DNA of 64,000 nt from Magnetospirillum sp. (GTDB lineage: Bacteria > Pseudomonadota > Alphaproteobacteria > Rhodospirillales > Magnetospirillaceae). Below, piece after piece: positions 60,158 to 64,000 of this stretch. The notes below the pieces were generated by a model. It saw nothing but the letters and a program-made list of their open reading frames with translations. It ran no database searches and was not told where the DNA came from. The number at the start of each line of letters is the position of its first letter. Position 1 is the stretch's first letter. Location: the NCBI GenBank assembly GCA_024707145.1, contig JANQAI010000011.1, positions 496,001 to 560,000 of the forward strand. Direction: 5' to 3'. Both the position numbers and the translations under genes were made by a program.

Positions 60158-63100
60158 CTATTCGGCCCCTTCGCGGTTGGCCATGGTCGCGCCCACGCCC
60201 TTGGCTGTCTTGCGGCCGCTCATCACGAAGCGCAGCCGCTCGAACCACAGATACAGCACCGGAGTGATGTAGAGGGTCAGCATCTGGCTGACCACCAGGC
60301 CACCCACCACCGACAGGCCCAGGGGCTGGCGCAGTTCGGCGGCGGCGCCGTGGCCCAGGGCGATGGGCAGGGTGCCCATGATGGCGGCCATGGTGGTCAT
60401 CATGATGGGACGGAAGCGGAGCAGGCAGGCCTGGCGGATGGCCTCGCGCGGCGGCAGGCCTTGATTGCGCTGCGCCTCCAGCGCGAAGTCGATCATCATG
60501 ATGGCGTTCTTCTTGACGATGCCGATCAGCATCAGGATGCCGATCATGGCGATCACCGACAGCTCCTGGCCGAACAGCATCAGGGTCAGCAGGGCGCCCA
60601 CCGCGGCCGAAGGCAGGCCGGACAGGATGGTGACCGGATGCACCAGGCTTTCATACAGCACGCCCAGCACGATGTAGATCACCATGACCGCGCCCAGCAG
60701 CAGGATGCCCTGGTTGCGCATGGAATCCTGGAACACCTTGGCGGTGCCGGCGAAGGTGGGATTGATGCCCAGCGGCATGCCGGTCGCCACCTGCAGACGG
60801 CCGATGGTCTCCACCGCCTCGCCCAGGGAATGGCCGGGGGCGACGTTGAACGAGATGGTCACCGCCGGCAGCTGGGACTGGTGGTTGATGGTCAGCGGTC
60901 CGACCTGGCGGCGGATGGAGGCGACGGTGTCCAGCGCCACCAGCTGGCCGGTGGCCGAGCGCACCTTCAGGCGGGACAGCGCCCCGGTGTCGGCCTGCAG
61001 GCGCGGATCCATCTCGACGATTACCTGATAGTCGTCGGCGGGGGTGTAGATGGTGGAGATCTGGCGGGTGCCGTAGGACGAATAGAGCGTCGAGCGGACG
61101 TCCTCCAGCTTCACCCCCAGCGCCGCCGCCTTGTCGCGGTCCACGTCCACCAGGGCCTGCGGGCTTTTGATCTGCAGGTCGGAATTGACGTCCTGGAACA
61201 GCGGGTCGGTCGCCATCTGCGCTTGGATGCGGTTGGCGAAGGCGTACAGCTCGGTCTGGTCGATGCCTTCCAGGGTGTACTGGTACAGCGCCTTGGACGA
61301 GCGGCCGCCCACCTGGAGGTTCTGGATGGGCTGCAGATAGACGTTCACGCCCGGCTGGTTGCCCAGCTTCTTGCGCAAGCCCTGGATGACCTCGGTCACC
61401 GGCGGGCGCTGGTCGCGCGGCACCAGGCTGACGAACATGCGCCCGGAATTGGTGGCCTGGGTCGAGCCCGAGGTGCCCACCGCCGAGGTGACCGCGGCCA
61501 CCGCCGGGTCGGCCTGGATCACCGCCGCCACTCGCTGCTGCAACTCGGCCAGGGCGCCGAAGCTGATGTCTTCCGAGGCTTCGGTGGTGACGCGGATCTG
61601 GCCGGTGTCCTCGATGGGGAAGAAACCCTTGGGCACCGCCCCGAACAACCACACGGTGGCGACGATGGTGGCCAGCGTCGCCACGCCCATCAGCGCGCCA
61701 TGGGCCAGCACCCAGTCCAGGGTCAGCCGGTAGACACCCTGCACCCGGTCGAAGCCGCGCTCCAGCGCCCGCTCCACCGGCCCGGCCTTGACCGCGTGCT
61801 CGGGGCGCAGCCAGCGGGCGCACATGGCGGGCGTCAGCGTCAGCGACACCAGCGCCGACAGCACGATGGCCATGGTCACTACCACGGCGAACTCGTGGAA
61901 CACCCGGCCGATGACGCCGCCCATCAGCAGGATGGGAATGAACACGGCGATCAGCGACACGGTGATGGAGACGATGGTGAAACCGATCTCCTTGGCGCCC
62001 TTCAGTGCCGCTTCGAAGGGCGGCATGCCGTCATCCACGTGGCGCTGGATGTTCTCCAGCATGACAATGGCGTCGTCCACCACCAGGCCGACCGCTAGGG
62101 TAAGGCCCAGCAGCGAGATGTTGTCCAGCGAGAAGCCCAGCACCGACATGCCGCCCAGCGTCGCCACCAGCGACACCGGCATGGCGATGGCGGGGATGAT
62201 GGTGGCCGACAGCCGGCGCAGGAAGACGAAGATCACCATCACCACCAGGCCGACGGTGAGGGCGAAGGTGAACTGGACGTCCTCGATGGCGGCGCGGATG
62301 GACTGCGACCGGTCGTTCATCACGTCGATCTTGGCGGTGGGCGGCACCGCAACCTGGACGCTGGGCAGCAGGGTGCGCACCGCGTCCACCACCTCGACCG
62401 TGTTGGCGTCGGGCTGGCGCTGCACCGCCAGCACGATGGCGCGGGTGCCGTTGAACCAGGCGGCGGTGCGGTCGTTCTCGACGCTGTCCACGGCGCTGCC
62501 CACGTCCTTGAGGCGCACCGGGGCGCCGTCGCGCCACGCCACCACCAGATTGGCGAAGGCGTCGGCGTCGGGCATCTGCGGATTGGCCTGCAGGGTGATC
62601 TGCTGCTTGGGGCCGTTGAGCACGCCGAGCGGCGAATTGGTGTTGGCGGCGGCCACCGCGTCGGCCACCTCGTTCATGCTCAGCCCGCGCGACGCCAGGG
62701 CGTCGGGGTCGAGGCGGATGCGCACGGCGAATTTCTGGCTGCCGTAGACCAGCACCTGGGCGACCCCCGACAGCCGCGAGATGCGCGGCATCAGGATGGT
62801 CTGGGCATAGCGGTCGAGCGTCGCCATGGGCAGGGTCGCCGAGGACAGCGCCAGCAGCACCACCGGGCTGTCGGCCGGATTGACCTTGCGGAAGCTGGGC
62901 GGCGTGGTCATCTCGTCCGGCAGCTTCTTCTGCGCCCGGGCGATGGCCGCCTGCACGTCCTGGGCGGCGGCGTCGATGTCGCGCGACAGCACGAAGGACA
63001 GGGTGATGGAGGTGCTGCCCTGGCCCGAGGCCGAGGTGATGGTCTCGACGCCGGCGATGGTGGAGAACTCGCGCTCCAGCGGCGCCGCCACCGAGGCCGC

Positions 63101-63277
63101 CATGGTCTCGGGGCTGGCGCCGGGCAGGGTGGCGCTCACCTCGATGGTGGGGAAATCGGCGTTGGGCAGGGCCGCCACCGGCAACTGGCTCCATCCCGCG
63201 ATGCCGGCGAAGACCAGCGCCAGAGTCAGCAGCAGGGTGGCGATGGGGCGGCGGATGAAGACGGCGGACAGGTTCAT
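60158..63277 (-). CDS. RND multidrug efflux pump, MdtB/MdtC-like
   Basis: 1039 residues, full length, frame intact. Inner-membrane proton-driven pump with twelve TM helices and two large periplasmic loops. N-terminus NLSAVFIRRPIATLLLTLALV. GLVVDDAIVMLENIQRHVDDG, with the proton-relay Asp pair in TM4 and the family's usual GLVVDDAI. PNADFPTIEVSATLPGASPETMA and SITLSFVLSRDIDAAAQDVQ resemble MdtB/C and other drug or metabolite pumps rather than metal pumps. The start overlaps the end of the adaptor gene (ATGA). Confidence 0.93.
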   Translation of the reverse strand: MNLSAVFIRRPIATLLLTLALVFAGIAGWSQLPVAALPNADFPTIEVSATLPGASPETMAASVAAPLEREFSTIAGVETITSASGQGSTSITLSFVLSRDIDAAAQDVQAAIARAQKKLPDEMTTPPSFRKVNPADSPVVLLALSSATLPMATLDRYAQTILMPRISRLSGVAQVLVYGSQKFAVRIRLDPDALASRGLSMNEVADAVAAANTNSPLGVLNGPKQQITLQANPQMPDADAFANLVVAWRDGAPVRLKDVGSAVDSVENDRTAAWFNGTRAIVLAVQRQPDANTVEVVDAVRTLLPSVQVAVPPTAKIDVMNDRSQSIRAAIEDVQFTFALTVGLVVMVIFVFLRRLSATIIPAIAMPVSLVATLGGMSVLGFSLDNISLLGLTLAVGLVVDDAIVMLENIQRHVDDGMPPFEAALKGAKEIGFTIVSITVSLIAVFIPILLMGGVIGRVFHEFAVVVTMAIVLSALVSLTLTPAMCARWLRPEHAVKAGPVERALERGFDRVQGVYRLTLDWVLAHGALMGVATLATIVATVWLFGAVPKGFFPIEDTGQIRVTTEASEDISFGALAELQQRVAAVIQADPAVAAVTSAVGTSGSTQATNSGRMFVSLVPRDQRPPVTEVIQGLRKKLGNQPGVNVYLQPIQNLQVGGRSSKALYQYTLEGIDQTELYAFANRIQAQMATDPLFQDVNSDLQIKSPQALVDVDRDKAAALGVKLEDVRSTLYSSYGTRQISTIYTPADDYQVIVEMDPRLQADTGALSRLKVRSATGQLVALDTVASIRRQVGPLTINHQSQLPAVTISFNVAPGHSLGEAVETIGRLQVATGMPLGINPTFAGTAKVFQDSMRNQGILLLGAVMVIYIVLGVLYESLVHPVTILSGLPSAAVGALLTLMLFGQELSVIAMIGILMLIGIVKKNAIMMIDFALEAQRNQGLPPREAIRQACLLRFRPIMMTTMAAIMGTLPIALGHGAAAELRQPLGLSVVGGLVVSQMLTLYITPVLYLWFERLRFVMSGRKTAKGVGATMANREGAE

Positions 63278-64000
63278 GATTTCTGTCCGGTGGTCGAGGC
63301 GGCCGTCGCCGAGGGCGATGTCTTTTCCACCACCTTGACGCCCGGGCCCAGGCGCATCTGGCCTTCCACCACCACCTTGTCGCCGGCGGCGACGCCGGAT
63401 TTCAGCACGGCGACGCCATCGAGGATGCGGTCCACCACCACCGGGCGCAGGTCGGCGGTGCCCTCGCCGCTTACCACGAAGACGTACTGGCCGGTCTGGC
63501 CGGTCTGCACCGCTTCGGCCGGCACGGTCAGCGCCTGCGCCTCGGTGCCGAGGGTCAGCGCCACGTTGACGTATTGGCCCGGCCACAGGCGGGTGTCGTC
63601 ATTGGCGAAGGTGGCCTTCAGCGCGATGGTGCCGGTGGCGACGTCGATGGTGGAATCCACGAAGGTCAGCCGGCCGGTGGCGTTCAGGCCGGTATCGGCG
63701 GTGGAGCCGACCGACACGTCCAGCGGTCCGGCGGCCATGGCGGCGCGGATGCGGGGCAGGTGGGTCTCGGCCACTGAAAAGGCGACGGTGATGGGGCGCA
63801 TCTGGGTGATGGTCACCAGCGGCAGGCTGTCGCCCGGCTTGGCCAGGCTGCCCAGCTTGCCGTTGATGGTGCCGGTGCGCCCGGCCACCGGCGCCTTGAT
63901 GAAGGCGTAGTCCAGCGCCAGCTGGGAATTGTCGATATTGGCGCGGTCGGCCTTGATGGCCGCCTCGTACACACCCACGTCCGAGGTCAGCTGCTCCACC
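63274..64000 (-). CDS. RND efflux membrane fusion protein, MdtA-like (partial)
   Basis: The C-terminal 241 residues; the start lies beyond the window. Seen: the end of the coiled-coil hairpin (YEAAIKADRANIDNSQLALDY), the lipoyl half FIKAPVAGRTGTINGKLGSLAKPGD, the beta-barrel (GRLTFVDSTIDVATGTIALKATF; LWPGQYVNVALTLG) and the membrane-proximal end (LTVPAEAVQTGQTGQYVFVV). It connects the pump to an outer-membrane channel. Confidence 0.93.
   Translation of the reverse strand, partial: VEQLTSDVGVYEAAIKADRANIDNSQLALDYAFIKAPVAGRTGTINGKLGSLAKPGDSLPLVTITQMRPITVAFSVAETHLPRIRAAMAAGPLDVSVGSTADTGLNATGRLTFVDSTIDVATGTIALKATFANDDTRLWPGQYVNVALTLGTEAQALTVPAEAVQTGQTGQYVFVVSGEGTADLRPVVVDRILDGVAVLKSGVAAGDKVVVEGQMRLGPGVKVVEKTSPSATAASTTGQKS

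Overview
The window is a high-GC alphaproteobacterial chromosome segment. Its gene content points to a Magnetospirillum-like member of the Rhodospirillaceae: many chemoreceptors, a CheA/W/Y/R/B/D operon, a periplasmic nitrate reductase operon in the order napFDAGHBC (the order known from Magnetospirillum), large GOGAT genes, and an exopolysaccharide locus with its own type I secretion system. No rRNA, tRNA, CRISPR array, transposase or phage gene was seen.

Layout. 1-143: tail of an RTX-like protein. 140-13777 (mostly minus strand): chemotaxis cluster, read right to left as globin-fold MCP, (divergent PYP-like PAS gene), STAS protein, cheY, cheA, cheW, MCP, cheR, cheD, cheB, a CheZ-like candidate, MCP-PilZ. 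14345-20420: gltB-gltD. 20827-22515: Cache-type chemoreceptor. 22671-45808: surface polysaccharide region with galE, a Wza-like export lipoprotein, an asparagine-synthetase-type amidotransferase, Wzy- and Wzx-like membrane proteins, two glycosyltransferases, a Wzc-like co-polymerase/tyrosine kinase, a secreted beta-helix RTX protein with its ABC/HlyD exporter, a PIG-L deacetylase, UDP-xylose synthase, UDP-glucose dehydrogenase, a sugar C-methyltransferase and a sugar-1-phosphate cytidylyltransferase. 45884-48918: small unknown, nudC, PAS-GGDEF-EAL protein. 48973-56244: Tat-exported substrate-binding protein and the nap operon, with an FNR-like box and a strong terminator. 56499-60087: unknown exported protein, sigma-54 activator, outer-membrane protein, tiny zinc-ribbon protein. 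60158-64000: RND efflux pump and its membrane fusion protein (cut by the window end).

The most striking feature is not a gene. Nine reading frames are broken by the same event: an in-frame Glu-Leu pair that should read GAGCTG appears as GAGCCTG, always in the same codon phase. A further seven frames are broken by one-base changes, all but one of them length changes in G/C runs. Genes hit include cheA, cheW, gltB (twice), gltD, nudC and the exporter adaptor. All remain intact apart from the one base, so I annotate them as full genes and regard sequencing error as the leading explanation. Lengths given for these genes are after correcting the frame.

Biologically the most interesting spot is 11788-13777. 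A photoactive-yellow-protein-like PAS protein has Trp where the chromophore Cys should be, and it faces a globin-coupled chemoreceptor with Leu where the haem-ligating His should be. Two cofactor-sensor folds that both appear to have lost their cofactor ligand sit side by side at the head of the chemotaxis operon.
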